From NCBI RefSeq assembly GCF_010550695.1, contig NZ_JAAGOB010000020.1:1-47366 (forward strand): DNA of 47,366 nt, written 5' to 3'. Origin of the DNA: Phytoactinopolyspora alkaliphila. GTDB taxonomy: Bacteria > Actinomycetota > Actinomycetes > Jiangellales > Jiangellaceae. The notes under the pieces are model-generated. The model had not been told where the DNA came from. It saw nothing but the letters and a program-made list of their open reading frames with translations, and searched no databases. Shown piece after piece: positions 14,989-23,401 of this stretch. The position numbers and the translations under genes were made by a program. Position 1 is the first letter of the stretch. Every line of letters starts with the position of its first letter.

Positions 14989-17412
14989 TCACAAGCCCGA
15001 ACACTGTCCGGACTTAGGACCGGCAACCCGGTTCGGCAATCCGTTGTCGACCGGAGCCGCCGCGTTGCCAGTACACGACAGCGGCCCTGAGATCGAGTTG
15101 CCGGCTATCACGTTCCAGTTAGCAGTACCCGTCACCGTGACCGGGCCCGAGAAGGTGTTCGGCGCGCAGCCCAACGCCGGATTGCCCAGAGTCACCGACG
15201 CGGAGCCGGTGAGCGTCACGGGCCCGCTCACCCTGGTGTCGCACAGTAGGACAGTCTCGGCGCCCCGCGCGATCACCGGACCCGATATCTGGGACCCATC
15301 TGAGACCAGCGACGCACCAGCCTCAACAGACACCGGACCGGAAACGGTCGAGCCATCCAGGCACGTCACACCCGAGTCGACGGTAAGCGACCCAGCGTGG
15401 CGACCCGAGATCACCTCGTCGCATTCCAATCCGACGAACTCGTCGACCACATCGAACTCCGCGGTCACATCCCCGTACTCAGTCGATCCGGCCACCGAGA
15501 TGACGCCTGCCTCACTGGTTGCGCCGCCCGCAAGGGATTCCCAGTCCACAGGTGCGGAGACCACCGAGCCATCGGCCGTGGTCAATACCCTCACCGCGTC
15601 GGGCAGCACGATGTCGCCACCGACGCGCACAGTCCTGAACACGGTGTCTTCCCAGATGTGCTCGGCATGGCTGAGGTTGTAGATGTCGATCGACGCGTGC
15701 GGCTCCCACGTGTTCGGCATACCCGGCACCGAACGGAACATGGACTGCCACCGCGCCGGTTCCCATATCAGGACGCCGCCGCCCTGATTGTCGACGATGT
15801 CGTTGTTCGCCTGGAATACCCGCTGAATCGCGTCGGCCTGCCCTTGAATCGTGCGGGGGAACGTCGCGTTCGGCATCGGCGTGCCTCCCCCGCCGGACGC
15901 CGGATACGACGTCTCGGCATTCACGATCTCAAGCTCCGGATAGGCTGTAGCGATCGTGTGCATGTTGTACTCGAGCTGGTCGATGGTGCCGTGGTACTCG
16001 GGGTAGTACGACAGCCCGATGACATCCGGGAACTGGCCCATGTGTTCCAGCCTCGACAGGGTCTGGTTCCACATCTCCATGGCCTTCTCGATGCCGCTGA
16101 TCTCCTGATTCCCCACTCCTGGCCCTACCGGCGCACCGACGCCCGAGCCGACCAGCGAGTGGATCTCGACCTTGGTTCCGGGCGAGGCGTCGCGGACCGC
16201 GCGTATGCCGGCAGCCTGCAGAGTAGCGAACCGGTCGAAAGCCTCAGCGTAAAGTTGCTGCTCCACAGGATCGTCAGAGTTCATGTAGGGCCAGAGCAGT
16301 CCGCCACCCGGCTGGGACTGATAGATCGCCGCCTGGTTCCTGAAGTAGGCGGGGTTCGCCGTACCGACAACCGGTCCCTCGGTCATGCCCGCAGCTTCGC
16401 TACCCCACAGGAAGCCGTTATTGACCTCGTTGCCGATCGCGACCTTGTCCGGTGTTGTGCCTTGATCGACCAGCTCCGTGATGTAGCTGTACGTGTACTC
16501 GTACAGTGCGTCGACAAGGTCGTCGAACTCCAGCTCCGCCCAGGCTCGTGGCTTGGGCTGCTTGCCCGGGTCCGCCCACGAGTCGGCGTAATGGAAGTCG
16601 ATGCCGAGAGAGAGCCCCCTGTCCTTGATCCATTTTGCCACCTCCAGGGAACGCTCCGGGCTCTGGAATGCCGGCGATGTCAGTTGCCCGCTTCCCTCGC
16701 TACGGGGCTCGTTGAAGATACGCAGCCGGGTGTAGTCCAGGCCACGGTCTTTGAGAACATCGAGCAGGTGAGGACCGGCTCCTCGATCTTCTTCCCGAGG
16801 ATGAACCCAGTAGTTTCGTCCCGCGGTGACGTCATCGTCGACCCAGGAAGCGTCGGCACCGAGGACAATGTCGTCGCGGAGATAGTTGTACACCGAGATC
16901 TCACTCACGCCCACGGCCGCGCCGGGTGAGGTCCCCGTGATCGTCACCCGCACGTGCCTTGTACCGGGCTGGGTGAAGAGGTCGACCGATCCGCGCGATG
17001 CCTGGGCGTTATCGGCATGGTCGGCTATGACCTGCCACGACTCGCCGTCCGCCGACGTCTCGACCACATACTGGTAGACCGCACCGGCGTCCGGGAAGAC
17101 AACCCGGACCTTTCTGACGTTGTCGTAGGCTCCGCCCAGGTCGAGACTCACCCACTGGCCCGGCTCGGGCTCGCTCGCCAGCCACGCAGTGTCGACGTCC
17201 TGGTCGATCGCCAGCGCCGCGGTCGACTCGCCGCTGCTCGCATTCGCCGTGGTCCAGAACTTCCCGGCGATGTTGCTTTCGATGGGAGTGATCTCCACGT
17301 CCCCGAACAATGCTGATGCAGGGGCCACGGCCCCGACCACAGCAGCCCCGCAACCCACGGCCAGCGCCGTGGCGATGCCCAACGTCGCCCTGAGCGGGCG
17401 TTTGCTCGCCAT
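14989..17412 (-). CDS. Secreted GH53 endo-beta-1,4-galactanase, multidomain
   Basis: This 807-residue enzyme has a signal peptide (residues 1-35). An N-terminal F5/8 type C (discoidin-like) carbohydrate-binding domain follows (about 45-178; WVSLDLGGAYDNVRKVRV). The GH53 catalytic barrel spans about 180-580. The acid/base is in AIGNEVNNGFLW (E329) and the nucleophile in EIVNAETSYP (E500). The GADASWV start and NYWVHP stretch are also family marks. A bacterial Ig-like (Big_4-type) segment follows (about 605-665), then a C-terminal region (about 680-800) with five or six SGPV/SGPL repeats suggesting a small beta-helix. It cuts beta-1,4-galactan such as pectin type I arabinogalactan outside the cell. 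The promoter carries the double CTGC-N7-GCAG operator. Confidence 0.92.
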   Translation of the reverse strand: MASKRPLRATLGIATALAVGCGAAVVGAVAPASALFGDVEITPIESNIAGKFWTTANASSGESTAALAIDQDVDTAWLASEPEPGQWVSLDLGGAYDNVRKVRVVFPDAGAVYQYVVETSADGESWQVIADHADNAQASRGSVDLFTQPGTRHVRVTITGTSPGAAVGVSEISVYNYLRDDIVLGADASWVDDDVTAGRNYWVHPREEDRGAGPHLLDVLKDRGLDYTRLRIFNEPRSEGSGQLTSPAFQSPERSLEVAKWIKDRGLSLGIDFHYADSWADPGKQPKPRAWAELEFDDLVDALYEYTYSYITELVDQGTTPDKVAIGNEVNNGFLWGSEAAGMTEGPVVGTANPAYFRNQAAIYQSQPGGGLLWPYMNSDDPVEQQLYAEAFDRFATLQAAGIRAVRDASPGTKVEIHSLVGSGVGAPVGPGVGNQEISGIEKAMEMWNQTLSRLEHMGQFPDVIGLSYYPEYHGTIDQLEYNMHTIATAYPELEIVNAETSYPASGGGGTPMPNATFPRTIQGQADAIQRVFQANNDIVDNQGGGVLIWEPARWQSMFRSVPGMPNTWEPHASIDIYNLSHAEHIWEDTVFRTVRVGGDIVLPDAVRVLTTADGSVVSAPVDWESLAGGATSEAGVISVAGSTEYGDVTAEFDVVDEFVGLECDEVISGRHAGSLTVDSGVTCLDGSTVSGPVSVEAGASLVSDGSQISGPVIARGAETVLLCDTRVSGPVTLTGSASVTLGNPALGCAPNTFSGPVTVTGTANWNVIAGNSISGPLSCTGNAAAPVDNGLPNRVAGPKSGQCSGL

Positions 17413-17542
17413 TGAAACTCCTCACGTTCGGTCACTACCGGCCAATCCACCGATGGCCTGACCTCACGGAGCTCCGGGAGGCCCGGCCCGTACGCGGGGC
17501 GCCTCCCTTCTCGACATCTCGATGTGTGAGACTTCGATAGAA

Positions 17543-17610
17543 CTGCACATTATGCAGCATCACTGCGTAACATGCAGGTCGAGTGTTGCGCAAGGTTGAG
17601 AAAGTGTCAA
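17543..17610 (-). promoter_or_regulatory. Galactanase promoter with double CTGC-N7-GCAG operator (site D)
   Basis: On the minus strand, TTGACA (17610-17605) is followed 17 bp later by AACACT (17587-17582). The palindromes CTGCATGTTACGCAG (17577-17563) and CTGCATAATGTGCAG (17557-17543) follow, centres 20 bp apart. The first palindrome is identical in sequence to the first one at site B. The leader to the GH53 start is about 130 nt. Confidence 0.8.
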
Positions 17611-17912
17611 GAGCTGACATCCGGGATGAATCGCGCGACATGGTGCGCCGACGTGACCAGATGTGGCGACGGTCCGCCCAGCATGTGGCCGCCAGGAACC
17701 GGCGGATCTCCATGCGACTGAGGAGTCTGCACAGGGCAGCTAGCGGCCGTAAAGAACCGATCGTGCGCATTCAGGCAATCACGATGAATGTCGCTGTCAA
17801 GCATCACCACGAACACCGGATGGGTTGGGTAGAGCCGACCCCACGGGCTGGCCGACTCTCCATTCGGGCATGCTGGCCCTGGCGGCGCGTACGCCGGGTA
17901 AAACACCGAAGC
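17611..17912. other. Intergenic stretch without recognisable genes
   Basis: This lies between the galactanase promoter and the end of ppdK. Open frames occur on both strands, but they lack a ribosome site and sensible composition. No hairpin strong enough to call a ppdK terminator was seen. Confidence 0.6.
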
Positions 17913-20594
17913 TCAGGAACTTTCGACGACGCGGGCCCGCCCCGCCTCCAGCCGCGCCACAGGGATCCGGAACGGGGAGCACGAGACGTAGTCCAGCTGA
18001 ATCGACTCGAAGAAGTGCACCGAGTCCGGGTCACCTCCGTGCTCGCCACAGATGCCCACCTTGAGATCGGGACGGGCTTCCTTGCCCTCCCAGGCCGCGA
18101 TGGATACCAGCCGGCCAACGCCCTCGGCGTCGATCGACTCGAACGGGCTCACCCCGAAGACGCCCCGTTCGAGGTACTTCGGGAAGAACGCCGCCTCGAC
18201 GTCGTCACGGGAGAAGCCCCACGTGGTCTGCGTCAGGTCATTGGTGCCGAAGGAGAAGAAGTCGGCCGCCTCGGCGATCTGCTTCGCGGTCATCGCGGCT
18301 CGGGGCAGTTCGATCATCGTACCGATCGGCACCGACAGCTCGACACCGGCGTCGTGCACGACCTCCCCGATGGTCGCCTCAGCCATGTCGCGCACCGATT
18401 CCAGTTCCTGCACCGCGGCGACGAGCGGCACCATGATCTCCGGGCGAGGGTCGCGGCCCTGCGTCTTCAGGTCGACGGCGGCCTCGGCGATGGCTCGAAC
18501 CTGCAGTTCGAACAGTTCCGGGATCATCAGGCCCAGCCGGACGCCACGCATACCGAGCATGGGGTTCTGCTCGTGCAGCCGCTGCACCTCGGCCAGCAGA
18601 TCGGCCGCGTCCTGGTCGGGCGACCCGGTCGCCTCGGCCACGGCTACCCGAACCGAGAGGTCGGTCAGGTCGGGAAGGAACTCGTGCAGGGGCGGGTCCA
18701 GCAGCCGGATAGTGACCGGCAGCCCGTCCATCGCCTCCAGGATCTCCGCGAAGTCGCGGCGCTGCAGCGGCCGGAGCTCATCCAGGGCGGCGGCACGCTG
18801 GTCGTCGCCCCGCGCCAGGATGAGCCGCTCGACCACCTTGCGCCGCGGGCCGAGGAACATGTGCTCCGTCCGGCACAGCCCGATCCCCTGGGCACCGAGG
18901 CTGCGCGCCCGCCGGGCGTCGTCCGCGGTATCGGCGTTGGCCAGCACACCCAGGCGACGACGCGCGTCGGCATGGCGCATCAGCCGCAACACCGCGTCGA
19001 CGACCTCCTGCCGGTCACCCACCGGCTCGTCGTTGCCCTGCAGGGCCCCGACCACCGCCGACGGCACCACCGGCACCTCGCCGAGAAACACCTCCCCGGT
19101 TCCGCCGTCGATCGAGATCACGTCGCCCTCCGTCACCTTGGTGCCGTCGGACGTGGTGAACGCCTTGGCCCGCGGATCGACTCGCAACGCCTCCACACCC
19201 ACCACGCAGGTGCGGCCCATACCGCGCGCCACGACGGCGGCGTGGCTGGTCTTCCCTCCTCGCGAGGTCAGCACGCCCCGCGCGGCGACCATGCCGCCGA
19301 GATCGTCGGGATTGGTCTCCCGCCGCACCAGGATGACGTCCTCGCCGGCCTCGGCCCACGCGATGGCCGTCGCCGAGTCGAAAGCGGCTTTGCCAACCGC
19401 CGCGCCTGGACTCGCGGCCATGCCGGCCGCGATCACCTCGCGCGGAGCCGCCGGATCGAACTGCGGGAACATCAGCTGCGCCAGTTGCTCGCCACGGACC
19501 CGGCGCAGAGCCTCGTCGTCGTCGATCAGTCCTTCGTCCACGAGCTGAGCGGCCACCCGGAACGCGGCCGCGGGTGTCCGCTTGCCTACCCGGGTCTGCA
19601 GCATCCAGAGCTTGCCCCGCTCGATGGTGAACTCGATGTCACACAGGTCGAGGTAGTGCCGCTCGAGCGTCTCCATGATCCGGAGCAGCTCGTCGTAGGA
19701 GGCCTTGTCGATGCGCTCCAGATCCGCCAGCGACAGCGTGTTGCGGATTCCGGCGACGACGTCCTCGCCCTGGGCGTTGGGCAGGTAGTCGCCGTACACG
19801 CCCTGCGCTCCGGTGGCCGGATCGCGGGTGAACGCTACCCCGGTACCGGAGTCCGGTCCGAGATTGCCGAAGACCATGGCGCAGACGTTGACCGCGGTGC
19901 CCAGGTCGTCCGGAATCCGCTCCTGGCGGCGGTAGAGCTTGGCCCGCTCGGTGTTCCACGACTCGAACACCGCGCAGACGGCGAGATCGAGCTGCTGACG
20001 GGGGTCCTGCGGGAACGGCCGGCCCGACTCGTCGAGAACGATGTCTTTGAACTCGTCCACCAGACGTTTCATATCCGAGACGTCGAGATCGACGTCCGCG
20101 TCGACCTTGCGTGCCTTCTTGCGCGCCTCGATCCGCTCGTCGAAGTGACCGCCGTCGATACCGAGCACCGTCTTGCCGTACATCTGAACGAGCCTGCGGT
20201 AGGAGTCCCAGGCGAAGCGCTCGTCACCGGAACGCGCAGCCAGCCCGATCACCGAGATGTCGGTCAAGCCGACATTGAGCACCGTCTCCATCATCCCCGG
20301 CATGGAGAATTTCGCCCCCGAACGCACCGACACCAGCAGCGGGTCCTCGGGGTCGCCCAGCCGCTTGCCGATCTTCTCCTGCAGCCTCGCGAGGTTGGCG
20401 CCGACCTCCCCCGCCATGGTGTCGGGCTCCCGGCCGGTGTTTAGGTAGTACCTGCAGGCCTCGGTGCTGATGGTGAACCCCGGAGGGACCGGCAGCCCGA
20501 GCCTGGTCATCTCGGCCAGGTTCGCGCCTTTGCCCCCCAGCAGGTCCTTGTCGTCCCTGTGTCCCTCGGTGAAATCGAATACGTACTGCGGCAC
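17913..20594 (-). CDS. ppdK: Pyruvate, phosphate dikinase
   Basis: This 893-residue enzyme interconverts pyruvate + ATP + phosphate and phosphoenolpyruvate + AMP + diphosphate. The N-terminal ATP-grasp domain starts with YVFDFTEG and LLGGKGANLAEM. The swivelling phosphohistidine domain has the catalytic His in RGGKTSHAAVVARGMG. The C-terminal PEP-binding barrel ends with the catalytic Cys in GICGEHGGDP (near C849). The length is normal for bacteria. The GTG start is supported by AGGAGGG seven bases upstream. PPDK could feed pyruvate from the upstream catabolic locus into gluconeogenesis, but it is a common core gene and its position may be chance. Confidence 0.97.
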   Translation of the reverse strand: MPQYVFDFTEGHRDDKDLLGGKGANLAEMTRLGLPVPPGFTISTEACRYYLNTGREPDTMAGEVGANLARLQEKIGKRLGDPEDPLLVSVRSGAKFSMPGMMETVLNVGLTDISVIGLAARSGDERFAWDSYRRLVQMYGKTVLGIDGGHFDERIEARKKARKVDADVDLDVSDMKRLVDEFKDIVLDESGRPFPQDPRQQLDLAVCAVFESWNTERAKLYRRQERIPDDLGTAVNVCAMVFGNLGPDSGTGVAFTRDPATGAQGVYGDYLPNAQGEDVVAGIRNTLSLADLERIDKASYDELLRIMETLERHYLDLCDIEFTIERGKLWMLQTRVGKRTPAAAFRVAAQLVDEGLIDDDEALRRVRGEQLAQLMFPQFDPAAPREVIAAGMAASPGAAVGKAAFDSATAIAWAEAGEDVILVRRETNPDDLGGMVAARGVLTSRGGKTSHAAVVARGMGRTCVVGVEALRVDPRAKAFTTSDGTKVTEGDVISIDGGTGEVFLGEVPVVPSAVVGALQGNDEPVGDRQEVVDAVLRLMRHADARRRLGVLANADTADDARRARSLGAQGIGLCRTEHMFLGPRRKVVERLILARGDDQRAAALDELRPLQRRDFAEILEAMDGLPVTIRLLDPPLHEFLPDLTDLSVRVAVAEATGSPDQDAADLLAEVQRLHEQNPMLGMRGVRLGLMIPELFELQVRAIAEAAVDLKTQGRDPRPEIMVPLVAAVQELESVRDMAEATIGEVVHDAGVELSVPIGTMIELPRAAMTAKQIAEAADFFSFGTNDLTQTTWGFSRDDVEAAFFPKYLERGVFGVSPFESIDAEGVGRLVSIAAWEGKEARPDLKVGICGEHGGDPDSVHFFESIQLDYVSCSPFRIPVARLEAGRARVVESS

Positions 20595-21009
20595 TGGCCG
20601 GCCCTCCTGGGTGACTGAGTCTGGCCCGGGAACGTGGCGCCCGCTGTAGCGGGCCCTTGCGTCCGGGTCTGGCTACGGTCGGCCCCGGTGGCGATGCCGA
20701 CGCGGCAGTGGCGGCCTCGCCGATCCGGGGATGGCTGTCTCGTGTCTGATGTACGTCGGCGCTGAGTACGAAGGTATTGCGCGGAGCTTAACCAGATGTC
20801 AGCGGTGGAAACGGCGCTCCGCTGGGCTCTTGACAGGGTGCCGTGCTCGCGTGCCGACGGCGCTCGGCACCCGGCGCCGCTCTGACCGTGGGGAATGATC
20901 CGTCCCCGGCCGGACGATGCGTGATCCACAGCACACGCAGAGGTACTAACAGGTCAGTACCACGGTGATCGCGCGTATCGCCATGGGGCCGGCTCCACGG
21001 CGCGGCGGA
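20595..21009. other. 415-bp intergenic region upstream of ppdK
   Basis: No gene is recognisable. There is a hairpin-capable pair GGGTGCCG (20836-20843) and CGGCACCC (20865-20872). A small inverted repeat GGTACT-N8-AGTACC lies near 20941-20960. These may be the dusB terminator and regulatory DNA for ppdK. I cannot assign a confident ppdK promoter. Confidence 0.5.
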
Positions 21010-22161
21010 TCAGCCTCCGGAGATCCCGAGCTCGGCAGCGGCGAGGTCATCGGAGATGCAGGTGGTGTCGTCGAGCCAACCGGCCGGGAGCGCCACCTTG
21101 CGCGGGCTCCCCTGCCTGCCCCGGGCGACGCCGATCTCGGACTCCGGGAACGGCTGGTCCGGGTCGAACTCTGCCAGCAGCCGGTCCAGGCCCGCCAGAC
21201 TGTCGACCATCCCTAGGGCCGCGCGCACCTGTCCCCCGACCGCGAAGCCCTTCACATACCAGGCCATGTGCTTGCGCATGTCGCGCAGCCCGCGTTCCTC
21301 TCCCATCAGCTCGGCCAGCAGCTCGGCATGCCTGCGGATCATCACGGCGACCTCGCCCAGCGTGGGAAGCGGCGGCGGCGGCTCACCGGCGAAAGCGGCC
21401 GCCAGGTCGCGGAACAGCCATGGCCGGCCCAGGCAGCCCCGGCCGACCACCACGCCGTCGGCGCCGGTCTCTTCGACCATCCGCAACGCGTCAGAGGCCT
21501 CCCAGATGTCGCCGTTGCCCAGCACCGGGATGCCCACATGCCGCTTGAGCTGCGCGATGGCCGACCAGTCGGCGGAACCCGAGTAGTGCTGCGCGGCCGT
21601 ACGCCCGTGCAGAGCGATCGCGGCGCATCCGGCGTCCTCGGCGATCCGGCCGGCGTCGAGGTAGGTGAGGACCTCCTCGTCGATGCCCTTGCGCGTCTTC
21701 ATCGTGACCGGGATGCCATAGGGCTCCGCCGAGCTCACCGCCGAACGCAGGATCCGCTCGAGGAGGTCACGCTTGTACGGCAGCGCCGCGCCGCCACCCT
21801 TGCGGGTCACCTTCGGCACGGGACAGCCGAAGTTCAGATCGACGTGCGCGACGCCGTACTCGCCGGCGAGAATCTTGACCGCCTCGCCCACGTAATGCGG
21901 ATCCACACCGTAGAGCTGAACGGAACGGACCGGCTCGGCATCGGCGAACACCAGCATGCCGAGGCTCTTCTCGTCGCGCTCGACGATCCCCCGGGAGGTG
22001 ATCATCTCGCAGACGTACAGGCCGGCGCCCTGTTCGGCGCACAGCTGGCGGAACGCCGCATTGGTCACACCGGCCATCGGCGCCAGCACCACCGGCGGGT
22101 CGACGCGCAGCGAGGCGAGCTGGAGCGTCCGGTCGAGGGTCGCGGGAGTCACGTTCGTCAT
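21010..22161 (-). CDS. dusB: tRNA-dihydrouridine synthase (DusB type)
   Basis: This 383-residue FMN-dependent enzyme reduces uridine to dihydrouridine in tRNA. The N-terminal FMN barrel starts at PPVVLAPMAGVTNAAFR. The catalytic Cys is in LNFGCPVPKVTRKGGG, and a typical FMN/tRNA motif is ALHGRTAAQHYSG. GNGDIW and VVVGRGCLGRPWLF are the phosphate-binding strands, and a C-terminal helical tRNA-binding domain follows. The ATG at 22161 follows a GGGGGTG stretch; another in-frame ATG lies three codons upstream. It lies on the same strand as ppdK with a long gap. Confidence 0.93.
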   Translation of the reverse strand: MTNVTPATLDRTLQLASLRVDPPVVLAPMAGVTNAAFRQLCAEQGAGLYVCEMITSRGIVERDEKSLGMLVFADAEPVRSVQLYGVDPHYVGEAVKILAGEYGVAHVDLNFGCPVPKVTRKGGGAALPYKRDLLERILRSAVSSAEPYGIPVTMKTRKGIDEEVLTYLDAGRIAEDAGCAAIALHGRTAAQHYSGSADWSAIAQLKRHVGIPVLGNGDIWEASDALRMVEETGADGVVVGRGCLGRPWLFRDLAAAFAGEPPPPLPTLGEVAVMIRRHAELLAELMGEERGLRDMRKHMAWYVKGFAVGGQVRAALGMVDSLAGLDRLLAEFDPDQPFPESEIGVARGRQGSPRKVALPAGWLDDTTCISDDLAAAELGISGG

Positions 22162-22191
22162 CACCCCCATTATCCCCCGCCCCGCCTTGGT

Positions 22192-22355
22192 CACCTGATC
22201 GTCGATATGTCGCCCGATCATCCGGGGCGAGACGATCAGGTGGCCCACCTGTGCGTAGAAGGGCACGCAGCGCATCTGATCTCGTCTCAGCATGCGAGCA
22301 CAAGCGGATCAGGTGGCACTCATGCGCAGAACCAACCAGGTTTCGTCACCTGATC
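22192..22355. repeat. Four copies of CACCTGATC in both orientations
   Basis: CACCTGATC occurs at 22192-22200 and 22347-22355. Its complement GATCAGGTG occurs at 22233-22241 and 22307-22315. The looser relatives CATCTGATC and GTGCACCTAATC lie nearby. All are in the 331-bp non-coding gap (22162-22492) between the divergent dusB and ABC transporter genes. They could pair into hairpins or be binding sites. Apart from the operator-like repeat at 22423-22452, I see nothing else in this gap. Confidence 0.75.
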
Positions 22356-22422
22356 CCGGTGCACCTCACACGCTCGGTGCACCTAATCCCCTGTGCGCGT
22401 GCCTCCGATGTGCCGCTCCGGC

Positions 22423-22452
22423 TCGCACACTAAAGTCAAGATCAGTGTGCGA
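22423..22452 (+). promoter_or_regulatory. Operator-like inverted repeat upstream of the ABC exporter
   Basis: TCGCACACT (22423-22431) and AGTGTGCGA (22444-22452) are perfect 9-bp arms with a 12-bp spacer, ending 40 bp before the ABC ATPase ATG. Position and symmetry suggest a repressor site. No dedicated regulator gene is adjacent. Confidence 0.5.
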
Positions 22453-22492
22453 CGCCGCCCAGCGGGTATCCCGGCTCCGAGGAGGATGATCG

Positions 22493-23401
22493 ATGAACCA
22501 CGACGCGTCCCTGATCGACGTGCGGGGCCTGACCAAGCGGTTCGGCACTCTGACCGCGGTCAAGGACCTCGATCTGCGGGTCGGGCCCGGTGAGGTCTAC
22601 GGTCTCCTCGGGCCCAACGGCGCGGGGAAGACCACCACCATCCGGGCGCTGCTGGGCTTCATCAATCCCACCGAAGGCTCGGTCGGACTGCTCGGTGGGC
22701 ACGCCCGTGACCTGGCCATCCGGCGCCGGGTCGGATACGTGGGTGGCGACGTCACGCTGGACCGCAACCTACGCGCAGAGAATCTGCTCACCTGGTACGC
22801 CGACCTGCGCGGCGGGCTTCCCTGGAAGAACATCGAGCAGCTGTGCGAACGGCTGGGTCTCGACCCGTCCCGCAAGATCGGCCAGCTTTCCACCGGGAAC
22901 CGGCGCAAGGTCGCCATCGTGCAGGCGTTCATGCACGACCCGGACGTGCTGGTCCTCGACGAGCCGACGGCCGGGCTCGACCCCCTGCTCCAGCGCGACG
23001 TGCTGGATCTCGTCCGCTCCCGCCGCAGCGCAGGGGCGGGCGTGCTGTACTCCTCGCACACCCTGCCGGAGGTCGAGGACATCGCCGACCGGATCGGGAT
23101 CCTGCGCCGCGGCGTCCTGGTGCGCGAGGACACCATCGCCAGCCTCCGCGACGTCGCCCGCCAGCGGCTGGAGTTGCGCTTTGCCCACGACATCCCGCCG
23201 GGCCTGCTCGACGGCGTGGAAGGCATCTCCGACGTGGTGGTGGATGGGCGCGTCGCCCGAGTGGTGGTGGACGGCAGCGTAGCGGCCCTCGTAGACCGCG
23301 TCGCCGGTCACCAGGTGGAGCGGATCGTCAGTCACGACGACGACCTCGAGGACGTCTTCTTCCACTACTACCAGCACGACGAGGACGGAGACGCGACATG
23401 A
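22493..23401 (+). CDS. ABC transporter ATP-binding protein (ABC-2 type exporter)
   Basis: This 302-residue ATPase has Walker A in LLGPNGAGKTTT, a signature region LSTGNRRKVAIVQAF (a variant of LSGGQ) and Walker B in VLVLDEPTAGLDP. The H-loop is in YSSHTLPEVE. The C-terminal about 80 residues are the extra domain common in drug/antibiotic-type ABC-2 ATPases. GAGGAGG lies seven bases before the ATG. It is coupled to the permease gene by a 4-bp ATGA overlap. The variant signature motif (LSTGN) is known in this subfamily. The substrate is unknown. Confidence 0.92.
   Translation: MNHDASLIDVRGLTKRFGTLTAVKDLDLRVGPGEVYGLLGPNGAGKTTTIRALLGFINPTEGSVGLLGGHARDLAIRRRVGYVGGDVTLDRNLRAENLLTWYADLRGGLPWKNIEQLCERLGLDPSRKIGQLSTGNRRKVAIVQAFMHDPDVLVLDEPTAGLDPLLQRDVLDLVRSRRSAGAGVLYSSHTLPEVEDIADRIGILRRGVLVREDTIASLRDVARQRLELRFAHDIPPGLLDGVEGISDVVVDGRVARVVVDGSVAALVDRVAGHQVERIVSHDDDLEDVFFHYYQHDEDGDAT

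Noticed and set aside
17583-20444. A 953-codon open frame on the plus strand, opposite ppdK
   Set aside because: It mirrors ppdK in a GC3-rich genome, is rich in His/Arg/Gly without domain motifs, and has no ribosome site. It is an antisense shadow.
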